Assembly: GCA_003244035.1 (NCBI GenBank)
Contig: QHBV01000128.1
Coordinates: forward strand, 1-17,408
Length of the DNA: 17,408 nt
Reading direction: 5' to 3'
From: Solirubrobacterales bacterium
Lineage (GTDB): Bacteria > Actinomycetota > Thermoleophilia > Solirubrobacterales > Solirubrobacteraceae
The notes below the pieces were generated by a model that searched no databases, was not told where the DNA came from, and saw nothing but the letters and a program-made list of their open reading frames with translations. This document shows positions 6,976-14,440 of this stretch, piece after piece. The stretch's first letter is position 1; every line of letters starts with the position of its first letter. Position numbers and translations under genes: made by a program.

Positions 6976-8343
6976 GTGAGCGTGCTTCGCGTTCCAGAGA
7001 CGGTCAAGAGCAACAAGGGCTTCCTGCGCCGGGTGACGGCGGCGACCGCGCTCGGCGAGGGGCTCGACGGCTACGACCTGGGAGCGATCAGCGTGGTGCT
7101 GCCCCTGATCGCCCACGAGCTCGGCCTGTCGGCGCTGACGATCGGCCTGATCGGCGCTTCGACCCTGATCGGCATCTTCATTGGCTCGCCGATCGTCGGC
7201 TACCTGACCGACCGCTTCGGGCGCAAGCGCCTGTTCACCCTGGACGTGATCGCCTTCGTCGTCCTCGGGCTGGCGCAGCTCGTCGTGGCCAACGCATGGG
7301 AGCTGCTCGCGGTCAGGCTGCTGCTGGGCGTGGCGATCGGCGCCGAGTACGCGATCGGCGCGGCGATGATGGCCGAGCTGTCGCCATCGAAAGGGCGCGG
7401 CAGCCGCCTCTCCTATCTGCAGGTGTGCTGGTACGCGGGCTTCCTGCTCGCCGTCGTGCTGGCCTACGTGCTGACGAGCGCCGGAGTGCCGTGGCGGTGG
7501 ATCCTCGCGACGAGCGCGGTGCCGGCGGTGCTCACGCTCGTGCTGCGCTACGGGCTCCCGGAGTCTCCGCGCTGGTTGATGAGCCGCGACCGGGTCGAGG
7601 AGGCGCGTAGGATCGTCAACCAGTACCTCGGCGGCGAGGCCTACTTCACCGCCGAGGACCTCGCCGGCGAGTCGGTCAGGCCGGGGCACTTCCGGGAGCT
7701 GTTCTCCGCCGAGCTGCGTACGCGCACGTCGTTCGCGTGCATATTCTGGGCGTGCTTGGTCGCACCCTACTTCGCGATCTTCACGTTCGCGCCGCTCGTG
7801 TTCGCGTCCCTGCACATCTCCGACCAGCGCGCCGGCACGATCGCGGCCAACGGCGTCGCCGCGCTCGGAGCCCTCGCCGGGATGCTCCTCATCGAGCGTG
7901 TCGGGCGTCGCCGGCTGCTGATCTCCTCGTTCTGGATCACGGCGATCGCGCTGTTCGTGATCGGCGGATGGAGCGGTGCGCCGAGCCTGGTGGTGGTCGT
8001 CTGCTTCGCCGTGTTCTCGCTGTTCAACGCGGCCTCCGGGGATCTGACCGGCGTCTATCCCAGTGAGATCTTCCCCTCCGAGCTGCGGGCCAGCGGGGTC
8101 GGGCTCGCCGCCGCCGCCAGCCGGATCGGCGCCGCCGCCGGCACCTTCCTGCTGCCTGTCGGGATCTCACACATCGGGGTCGGCCCAAGCGTGCTGATCG
8201 GCGGCGCGGTCTGTGTCGTCGGCGCGCTCGTCTCGCACCTGTGGGCGCCGGAGACGACGGGTCTCTCGCTGACCCGGACGAGCCAGTTCGAAGCGGTCAA
8301 GCCCACCGCGCCGGTCGGCGCGGCCCCGCAGGCGAGCACGTAG
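6976..8343 (+). CDS. MFS transporter (sugar/metabolite:H+ symporter type)
   Basis: A 455-aa inner-membrane secondary transporter with about 12 hydrophobic helices. Major-facilitator motifs are present: GYLTDRFGRKRLF (motif A) after helix 2, RLLLGVAIGAEYAIGA in helix 4, YGLPESPRWLMS after helix 6 as in sugar porters, ERVGRRRLL as the second-half motif A, and GVYPSEIFPSELRASGVG. Asp/Glu residues in helix 1 (GEGLDGYDLG) resemble metabolite:H+ symporters. Substrate is not deducible. Start GTG 6976 is chosen because it precedes the first helix by about 25 residues and avoids overlap with the divergent lipoprotein gene; a TATCGT box lies 8 nt upstream and no SD is evident. It converges on the next gene, leaving 8 nt between stops. 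Confidence 0.9.
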   Translation: MSVLRVPETVKSNKGFLRRVTAATALGEGLDGYDLGAISVVLPLIAHELGLSALTIGLIGASTLIGIFIGSPIVGYLTDRFGRKRLFTLDVIAFVVLGLAQLVVANAWELLAVRLLLGVAIGAEYAIGAAMMAELSPSKGRGSRLSYLQVCWYAGFLLAVVLAYVLTSAGVPWRWILATSAVPAVLTLVLRYGLPESPRWLMSRDRVEEARRIVNQYLGGEAYFTAEDLAGESVRPGHFRELFSAELRTRTSFACIFWACLVAPYFAIFTFAPLVFASLHISDQRAGTIAANGVAALGALAGMLLIERVGRRRLLISSFWITAIALFVIGGWSGAPSLVVVVCFAVFSLFNAASGDLTGVYPSEIFPSELRASGVGLAAAASRIGAAAGTFLLPVGISHIGVGPSVLIGGAVCVVGALVSHLWAPETTGLSLTRTSQFEAVKPTAPVGAAPQAST

Positions 8344-8351
8344 GCCGAGGC

Positions 8352-8936
8352 TCAGCCCTCCCCCGTCACGCCGCCCGCGGGCTCGTAGACGAGGATCGCC
8401 ACACCATCGCCGACCACCCTGGAGTCTGTGAGCCGCAGCCGCTTCTTGTCGCTGGTCGCGCCAAACAGGCGCTTGCCGGTCCCAAGCACGACGGGGAAGA
8501 CCATCAGGCGCAGCTCGTCGACCAGGTCGTGCTCGATCAGCGCCTGCGCGAGCTGCGCGCTGCCGTGGACGACGATCTCCCCGCCCGGCGCCTGCCGGAG
8601 CTTTGAGACCTCCTCGGCGAGATCGCCTCTGAGCACGGTCGTGTTGCTCCACTCGGGCCCCTGCAGGGTCGAGGACACGACGTACTTGGGCATCGTGTTG
8701 AACTTGTCCGCGAACTCCCCCTGCATCGACGGCCAGGCTGCGGCGAAGCCCTCGTAGGTCACCCGCCCGAGCAGCAGCGCCTCGGCGGCCAGCGCCTCTT
8801 CGAGCTTGAACCGGTCGCCCTCCTCCCCGCGCTCGATCTCGAAGCTCCAACCAGCGTGCCTGAAGCCCTCGCCTCCTCCGGGATCCTCCATGACCCCGTC
8901 GAGCGAGACGAACTCGGTGACCACGATGTTTCCCAT
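8352..8936 (-). CDS. Dihydrofolate reductase family protein (RibD C-terminal domain)
   Basis: A 194-aa cytoplasmic, probably NADPH-binding oxidoreductase of the RibD-C/YyaP type. Visible marks are VTEFVSLDGVMEDPGG at the start, ALLLGRVTYEGFAAAWP, KYVVSSTLQGPEW, IVVHGSAQLAQALIEHDLVDELRLMVFPVVLGTGKRLF, and the closing beta strand VAILVYEP. These proteins are not the true folate enzyme; substrates are mostly unknown. The start is firm: AGGAGG at 8943-8948, 6 nt from the ATG. It lies 141 nt downstream of the MerR/TipAS gene on the same strand and may be part of its regulon. Confidence 0.9.
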   Translation of the reverse strand: MGNIVVTEFVSLDGVMEDPGGGEGFRHAGWSFEIERGEEGDRFKLEEALAAEALLLGRVTYEGFAAAWPSMQGEFADKFNTMPKYVVSSTLQGPEWSNTTVLRGDLAEEVSKLRQAPGGEIVVHGSAQLAQALIEHDLVDELRLMVFPVVLGTGKRLFGATSDKKRLRLTDSRVVGDGVAILVYEPAGGVTGEG

Positions 8937-9077
8937 CTCAATCCTCCTGGTTGTCTATGTACGCCCTGAGACCGTGCGTGCGCGGCGAACTCATCGGAGG
9001 CGCCGAGCGCACGCGCGCGACCGCCCCGGTGAACGTGACCCGGCCTGTCGATTGGGTAGTCGGCGCTGTGCTGCGTG

Positions 9078-9818
9078 TCAGTCGGCGGGCCGGCACACGC
9101 GCAAGTAGTAGTCCCATAGCTCCCGGTCGACCATGCCACGCGAGAGCGTCTCCGGGTCCTGGTTGGCCCACATGTCCCGAAGCGAAAGGGAGATCCCGGC
9201 GTCGCCGCCGGTGAACGCTCCCACCAGCCCCCGGGCCCGCTCCCGCACCGGCGCCAGCTTCGCGTCGGCCGGATCGGTGCCCGCCTGCTTGGCGGAACGC
9301 AGCTCGTCGAAGATCTCCGCCCATGCGCGCTGGCCGGCTTCAACCTGGTCCTCGCCTAGCTGCTCGCGCCGACCTGCGAGCTGCTCCCGCTGCTCATCTG
9401 TGTAGTACTTCTCGATCATGGTGATGGCCTCCATCGTGTCGAATAGTTGGTCGATCGACGGCTCGCCCTCGCGGACGAGCTCGTCGCGGATCGCCAGCAG
9501 GCGATCGTGCAGCCTCAGAGTGTCAGCGAGCTGGCGCTCGACGTGCTCGAGCTGGTGCGAGACGATCCGCTCGAGGCTCTCGCCGTCGCCATCGAGCAGC
9601 CCGCTGATCTCTTGCAGGCGCAGTCCGAGCCGGCGCAGCGCCACGATTCCATACAACCTGCGCACGTCGGCCGCGCCGTACAGGCGATAGCCCGTGTACG
9701 TGCGCTCGGAGGGCACCAGCAGACCAAGGCGGTCGTAATGGTGCAACGCCCGTACGGTCACGCCCGTCGCCCGGGCCAGCTCGCCGACCTTCCAGTGCTG
9801 TTCACCGTGCTCTTGCAT
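9078..9818 (-). CDS. MerR-family transcriptional regulator with TipAS-type effector domain
   Basis: A 246-aa regulator. Residues about 8-75 form a MerR winged helix (WKVGELARATGVTVRALHHYDRLG, then GYRLYGAADVRRLYGI), residues about 75-130 a coiled-coil dimerisation helix (SLERIVSHQLEHVERQLADTLRLHDRL), and residues about 140-246 a TipAS-like domain (KYYTDEQREQL, GQRAWAEIFDELRSA, then SLRDMWANQDPETLSRGMVDRELWDYY). TipAS domains in TipA bind thiopeptide antibiotics; the ligand here is unknown. ATG 9818 is chosen: a longer frame to 9956 exists, but the promoter elements lie inside it. The gene sits between a DrrAB-like exporter and a RibD-C-like reductase on the same strand. Confidence 0.9.
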   Translation of the reverse strand: MQEHGEQHWKVGELARATGVTVRALHHYDRLGLLVPSERTYTGYRLYGAADVRRLYGIVALRRLGLRLQEISGLLDGDGESLERIVSHQLEHVERQLADTLRLHDRLLAIRDELVREGEPSIDQLFDTMEAITMIEKYYTDEQREQLAGRREQLGEDQVEAGQRAWAEIFDELRSAKQAGTDPADAKLAPVRERARGLVGAFTGGDAGISLSLRDMWANQDPETLSRGMVDRELWDYYLRVCRPAD

Positions 9819-9828
9819 CCGCCGGAGA

Positions 9829-9859
9829 ACCGTAGGGCCTGACGTAAGGTCAGGGTCAA
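9829..9859 (-). promoter_or_regulatory. MerR-type promoter with 19-bp spacer, probably autoregulated
   Basis: On the minus strand TTGACC (9859-9854) and TACGGT (9834-9829) are separated by 19 bp, the overlong spacer typical of MerR-activated promoters. The spacer carries the palindrome CCTGAC-N5-GTCAGG (9838-9854, whose outer end overlaps the -35 box by one base). The -10 box ends 10 nt before the ATG at 9818, so the mRNA would have a very short leader. Confidence 0.75.
9838..9854. promoter_or_regulatory. Palindromic operator, probable binding site of the MerR/TipAS regulator
   Basis: Perfect inverted repeat CCTGAC-GTAAG-GTCAGG with 6-bp arms, sited between the -35 and -10 boxes as in known MerR-family operators. 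That this protein binds it is inferred from position. Confidence 0.7.
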
Positions 9860-9993
9860 GGGGCAATTTGGCAATCTGCGGACGGCATTCGAGATCCGCG
9901 TGCGCCCGGGTCCGGGCGCCGATCAGCGCGTCGATGCCCCGGCCCAATCGATCCATCGAGATCTAGTCGACTCGAACCCGCCTTGGAGTCCGG

Positions 9994-10781
9994 TCATCTC
10001 GAGGGATCGCGGTTGTACAGCGCTCGAGCCCACAGGTATCCGGCCAAGGTGATCAACGCGCACCACGCGACGGCGATCGCGGCGCTGTCGCCGATCGGGC
10101 GTCCGAGCAGCAGTCCCCGGAGCGTGTCGATGACTGGCGTGAAGGGCTGGTGGTCGGCGAACCAGCGCAGCCCGGCCGGCATCGAGTGGGTGGGGACGAA
10201 CCCGCTGCCGAGGAATGGCAGCAGCATCAGGAACATCGGCGAGTTGCTGGCGGTCTCGACGCTCTTGCTCACCAGGCCGAGCGCGACCGAGAGCCACGTG
10301 AGGGCCAGGCTGAGCAGCGCGAGCAAGCCGATCGCCGCGATCCACCGCGCCGGGCCGGCGGCGGGCCGAAAACCGATCAGCACCGCGACGCCGACGACGA
10401 CTGCGATGCCGAGCAGCGACTGGATCATGCTGCCGAGAACGTGTCCGGCGAGGACCGAGGCGCGCCAGATCGCCATCGTGCGAAAGCGGTCGATGATGCC
10501 CTCGTGCATGTCCATGGCGACCGCGATCGCAGTGCCCTGAGCCACACCTACTACGGCCACCAGCAGGACCCCAGGAGTCACATAGTCGACGTACTGGGCG
10601 CGCCCGCCCGCCCGACCCCCGATCCCAGTGCCAAGCGTGCCGCCGAACACGTACACGAACAGCAGCAGGAAGACGACCGGGATCCCGATGAGCATCAGGG
10701 TCAGGGACGGGTAGCGCAGCATCCGCCGCAGGTTGCGCCGCAGCATCGTCCTCGAGTCCCGCACTGCGTAGGCGAGGGTGC

Positions 10782-10785
<4 letters not shown>
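9994..10785 (-). CDS. ABC-2 type transporter permease (DrrB-like)
   Basis: A 263-aa integral membrane protein with about six hydrophobic helices: near residues 28-48, 68-88, 112-137, 148-172, 182-198 and 232-254. The conserved cytoplasmic loop AVAMDMHEGIIDRFRTMAIW between helices 2 and 3, and the late stretch with GFVPTHSMPAGLRWF and HQPFTPVIDTLRGLLLG, match the daunorubicin-resistance DrrB group. It would pair with the ATPase gene just upstream, whose stop it overlaps by 4 nt, to export a hydrophobic compound or lipid. The substrate cannot be read from sequence. It is 175 nt upstream of the MerR/TipAS start. Confidence 0.93.
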
Positions 10786-11737
<952 letters not shown>

Positions 11738-11741
<4 letters not shown>

Positions 11742-12610
11742 AACGCCTTCCCGGCGTCGGTCACCACGACACGGCGGACGCTGATGTCGCCGAAGGCGGT
11801 GCGCACCCGCACCTCGACGGTGTCCTGCCCCGGTTCGGGACGCTCGGCCTCGAGGTCGGAGTTCACGTTGCCGTAGCCCGTGTTGAGGTCCAGCCAGGCG
11901 GCGACGCCGTCGCGGATTCCGACCTCGACCTTGCCGCAGGAGGTCACGGCGGTCACGGCACCATGCGCCACCTCGCCGAGGCGGACGTCGCCGTTGGCTG
12001 TCTTGGCCGTAACCGGGGCGTGGGCCTTCTCGACGGCGATCTTGCCGTTGCCGGCGTTCACCCGAAGCTCCCCGGTGACCTCGCCGATCCAAATGTCGCC
12101 GTTGGAGTTCTTGACCACGGCGGCGCCGTCGATGCTGCCGACCTGCACCATGCCGGTTCCCGTGTTGAGCTCGGCATCGCCGGTCAGCCGGCCCACGGTG
12201 ATGTCACCGCCACCGACGCGGAGCTGGACCGGTCCGGCTTGGTCAAGTCCGATCTCGCCGACGCCGGTCTTGAAGTGGCCCTCACCGAGGCGACCAGAGC
12301 TCCGAAAGCTCGCCATCCCCGCCTCGCCCCGCACGTGGGACCCCGCCGGTAGGTCGATCTGCACGTCGATCGACTCATGACCCCCGCGTGGAGTCCACTG
12401 CCTCCGGCGCTTCGGTGCCTTGATCACCAGCCGGCCGCCGGCGTACTCCACGCGGGTCTGCTCCGCGGCGGTCACGTCCGACTTCTTGGCAGCGTCGCTG
12501 GGGCGCACCTCGACGATCGTGTCGGCGCGGTCACCGGCCGCGATACGGACATCGCCCGCGCCGAGTTCCAGCGTTACGGAGATCGGCGTGGGAGTATCGA
12601 AAGTGGACAT
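11738..12610 (-). CDS. DUF4097 beta-repeat (adhesin-like) protein
   Basis: A 290-aa protein made largely of about seven degenerate 18-20-residue repeats, each centred on a Gly-Asn/Asp-Gly turn (GGGDITVG, TGTGMVQVG, NSNGDIWIG, NAGNGKIAV, TANGDVRLG, TSCGKVEVG, FGDISVRR). This is the DUF4097 pattern expected to fold as a beta helix. No signal peptide, lipobox or membrane segment is visible (it begins MSTFDTPTPISVTLELGAG), so it is likely cytoplasmic and the adhesin label may mislead. A strong AAAGGAG site (12615-12621) precedes the ATG. It follows the RHH gene by 66 nt and overlaps the ABC ATPase gene by 4 nt. Role unknown. Confidence 0.9.
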
Positions 12611-12676
12611 GGCGCTCCTTTGGGTTGGCGGCCGTTTGACCTGCTGAGAGTCGTGGGTGCATCCCCAGGCTCGGTG

Positions 12677-13204
12677 CTAGCGCACCCAGCCCGTGTAGCG
12701 CTGCGCGCCCTTTGGGGCGCGTCGCTCGTAGTGACGTTCCGGGTCTGCTCGCTGGAGCGCTGCGGCTGCCGCTCGCACGAGCCAGGCGTTGACCGAGAGT
12801 CCCTCGCCTCCAGCCACCCGTTCGATCCGGGCCTTGAGGTGATCGGGCATGCGCAGGTTGATCCGCGACATCGCGCCCTCCTCGCCCTCGACGGGAGCGG
12901 GGGCGGGTGGCCCGTGGTCCTCGACGGGGCCCACCTCGTCCCCAGGCACCTCGCCGGGCACAAGCGTCACCACGAGCTCGGGATCGCGATCGCGACCCCG
13001 TAGCCGCACCTCGACCGAGCCCGGCGCAAGCTCACAGGTGATCTCCTCCGCAGCCGCCGCAAGCACGTCTAGCAACGTCAGCCGAAGCGCGGCTTCCAGC
13101 GGCGCGACCAGCCGCTCGCCCAGCGCACGGGCTTCGTCACCGCCGGCCTCCGCCGCCAGCGCGAGCTGGCGCTGGACGTTCTCGATGTTCAGACTCAGAT
13201 CCAT
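12677..13204 (-). CDS. Ribbon-helix-helix (HicB-like) regulator of the DUF4097-ABC operon
   Basis: A 175-aa protein. Residues 1-75 form an alpha-helical region and a short beta part (NIENVQRQLALAAEAGGDEARALGERL, then SVEVRLRGRDRDPELVV); 80-111 is an acidic, proline-rich linker; 113-150 is an Arc/HicB-type RHH (SRINLRMPDHLKARIERVA, then GLSVNAWLVRAAAAAL); a basic tail ends YTGWVR. Such proteins are auto-annotated as HicB antitoxins, but no HicA toxin is adjacent. From memory, actinobacteria often place them ahead of DUF4097 genes. ATG 13204 is chosen because a -10 box ends 6 nt upstream and promoter elements occupy the rest of the longer frame. Repeats across the promoter suggest autoregulation. 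Confidence 0.88.
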   Translation of the reverse strand: MDLSLNIENVQRQLALAAEAGGDEARALGERLVAPLEAALRLTLLDVLAAAAEEITCELAPGSVEVRLRGRDRDPELVVTLVPGEVPGDEVGPVEDHGPPAPAPVEGEEGAMSRINLRMPDHLKARIERVAGGEGLSVNAWLVRAAAAALQRADPERHYERRAPKGAQRYTGWVR

Positions 13205-13256
13205 GGCATGACTATGGCACATACTTGGTGCCATGTCAACGTACTTTTGGTGCCAT
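13203..13256. promoter_or_regulatory. Operator array of four ATGGCAC/GTGCCAT half-sites
   Basis: Half-sites on the plus strand: ATGGCAT at 13203, ATGGCAC at 13214, GTGCCAT at 13228 and GTGCCAT at 13250. The middle two form TGGCAC-N7-GTGCCA; the last two lie in ten-base direct repeats TTGGTGCCAT starting 22 bp apart. They span the -35 and -10 boxes and the start codon of the RHH gene. RHH proteins bind such tandem half-sites; the pairing here is inferred. Confidence 0.7.
13211..13239 (-). promoter_or_regulatory. Promoter of the RHH-DUF4097-ABC operon (leaderless)
   Basis: On the minus strand a perfect TTGACA (13239-13234), a 17-bp spacer and CATAGT (13216-13211). The -10 box ends 6 nt before the ATG at 13204, so transcription should start at or next to the A of the ATG. 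No SD sequence is present, in agreement. Confidence 0.75.
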
Positions 13257-13331
13257 CTAGACGTCGCTGTGGCACACGCCGCTTCGGTCCGTGCGCCGAC
13301 TAGCAGACGTCTCCGGGGACCGGCCGAGCTC

Positions 13332-13808
13332 TCACCGTCGCCACGAGGCGAGGAGGTAACCCGAGACCAGGTAGCAGGCCAACGCCCCAAGGGCGAGCAG
13401 GGCCATCAGCAGTGAGGAGATGCGCTGTCCGGCGAAGTCGAGAAAGCACGCCCCGTTGAACCCCGCTCCGATCACCAGGGCCGCAGCGAGGGCCGACACG
13501 TAGGCGACCCGGCCGGCCCGAAGGGCCACCGCGCGCACGGCGACGGCGAGCGCGATCAGCACCAGCGCCAAGCCGAGGGAGGCGTGGACAGCCAGGGCGA
13601 CGGGGCTCGAACCGATCGCCCAGACCACGCTGTGAAACGAGCCCGTGAAGTAGTTCGCCGGCTTGGCGCCGGGGTGGTGGGCCGGCACGGTCACGTACAG
13701 GTTCACCACCATCCCGATGGCGACCTGGACCGCGACGAGGATGCCGGCCGCGAGCGTCATACGGCGCAAGGCCTCCGTGTGCCTGCGGGTCGAGCTCTTG
13801 GCCTCCAT
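13332..13808 (-). CDS. Small four-helix membrane protein, hypothetical
   Basis: A 158-aa protein with a polar, basic N-terminus (MEAKSSTRRHTEALRR) and four predicted helices at about 17-40, 70-95, 101-122 and 131-154. The first external loop carries NLYVTVPAHHPGAKPANYFTGSFHSVVW with several histidines; the third helix ends GAGFNGACFLDF. His59 and His75 flank or enter helix 2, which recalls heme-binding membrane proteins, but I cannot assign a family. The start at 13808 is the first ATG giving a compact protein; the ribosome site is weak, and a longer frame up to 14084 would overlap thpR. It is 62 nt downstream of thpR on the same strand. Confidence 0.7.
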   Translation of the reverse strand: MEAKSSTRRHTEALRRMTLAAGILVAVQVAIGMVVNLYVTVPAHHPGAKPANYFTGSFHSVVWAIGSSPVALAVHASLGLALVLIALAVAVRAVALRAGRVAYVSALAAALVIGAGFNGACFLDFAGQRISSLLMALLALGALACYLVSGYLLASWRR

Positions 13809-13870
13809 CGGCGCAGCGACCACCTGGTCGAAGCTACGCAGCCAGTCCGATGCTGTCAACCTGATCGCAG

Positions 13871-14440
13871 TCAACCGCCACCCGCAGCCCTGAGACCCAC
13901 CGAGCACAGCGCTTCGTAGCGTGCCCCCACGGGCTCCGGCCGTGAGCGGTAGAGCGTCACGGTCGAGCCGGTGAATCGCAGCGGCTTCGGTCTGCGCAGC
14001 TCTCGGCGCCGGAGGCGCGCCCCTTTCCCCACGCGCGCGACCGTGACGTGCGCAAGGAAGGGCCTCGCCCCTGGCGCGTACCAACCCCCCGCTCGCAGAG
14101 CTCCCGACAGCTGCGCCTGGGTACTCGCGAGCGTGCCCTCGGGGTCATCGAGCTCGGCCGCGAGCACACGCGGTCGCCGCGCGGGGAGCCACAGCGCGCC
14201 ACCAAGTGCGGACTCGACGGCCGGCCTGCGCTCCAGCGCGGCACAGGCCGATGCGATCGCGTCGATCTCCACCACGGAGCGTGATCCGAGGAAGCAGAGC
14301 GTCACGTGTAGATCCTCGGGGGCGAGCAGCCGCAAGCCCAGGGCCCCCTCGACGGCCCTCGCGCGCCACCGAACGAGCGCCGCACGCACCGGTTCGGGAA
14401 GCTCGAGCGCGACGAACAGCCTCGCACGCTGCTCGGCCAT
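13871..14440 (-). CDS. thpR: RNA 2',3'-cyclic phosphodiesterase (2H phosphoesterase, LigT-like)
   Basis: A 189-aa cytoplasmic enzyme of the 2H family, which opens 2',3'-cyclic phosphate ends (formerly called 2'-5' RNA ligase). The two catalytic HxTx motifs are present: HVTL at 45-48 (PEDLHVTLCFLG) and HVTV at 131-134 (FLAHVTVARVGKG), about 86 residues apart as usual. RLFVALELPEPVR at the start is also typical. Its ATG overlaps the cinA stop as TGATG, so it is coupled to cinA. Confidence 0.92.
   Translation of the reverse strand: MAEQRARLFVALELPEPVRAALVRWRARAVEGALGLRLLAPEDLHVTLCFLGSRSVVEIDAIASACAALERRPAVESALGGALWLPARRPRVLAAELDDPEGTLASTQAQLSGALRAGGWYAPGARPFLAHVTVARVGKGARLRRRELRRPKPLRFTGSTVTLYRSRPEPVGARYEALCSVGLRAAGGG

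Noticed and set aside
5724..7610. Long plus-strand open frame of 628 codons
   Set aside because: It lies opposite gatC and the lipoprotein gene and then over the MFS gene, all with clear family motifs. Its own translation is Arg/Gly/His-rich low-complexity, as expected for a shadow frame in high-GC DNA.
8344..8360. Terminator between the convergent MFS and RibD-C genes
   Set aside because: GAGG...CCTC gives only a 4-bp stem with no T-run; too weak to call.
9819..9956. N-terminal extension of the MerR regulator to 9956
   Set aside because: The region contains the 19-bp-spacer promoter and palindrome, and the MerR domain begins right after the ATG at 9818.
12677..13204. HicAB toxin-antitoxin system
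   Set aside because: Only the HicB-like RHH protein is present. No small HicA-like (double-stranded RNA-binding fold) gene lies on either side, so it is read as a transcriptional regulator.
13233..13415. Plus-strand ORF beginning MSTYFWCHLDV, divergent from the RHH gene
   Set aside because: Its start sits within the operator repeats, no ribosome site is seen, and its 3' half is antisense to the membrane protein gene.
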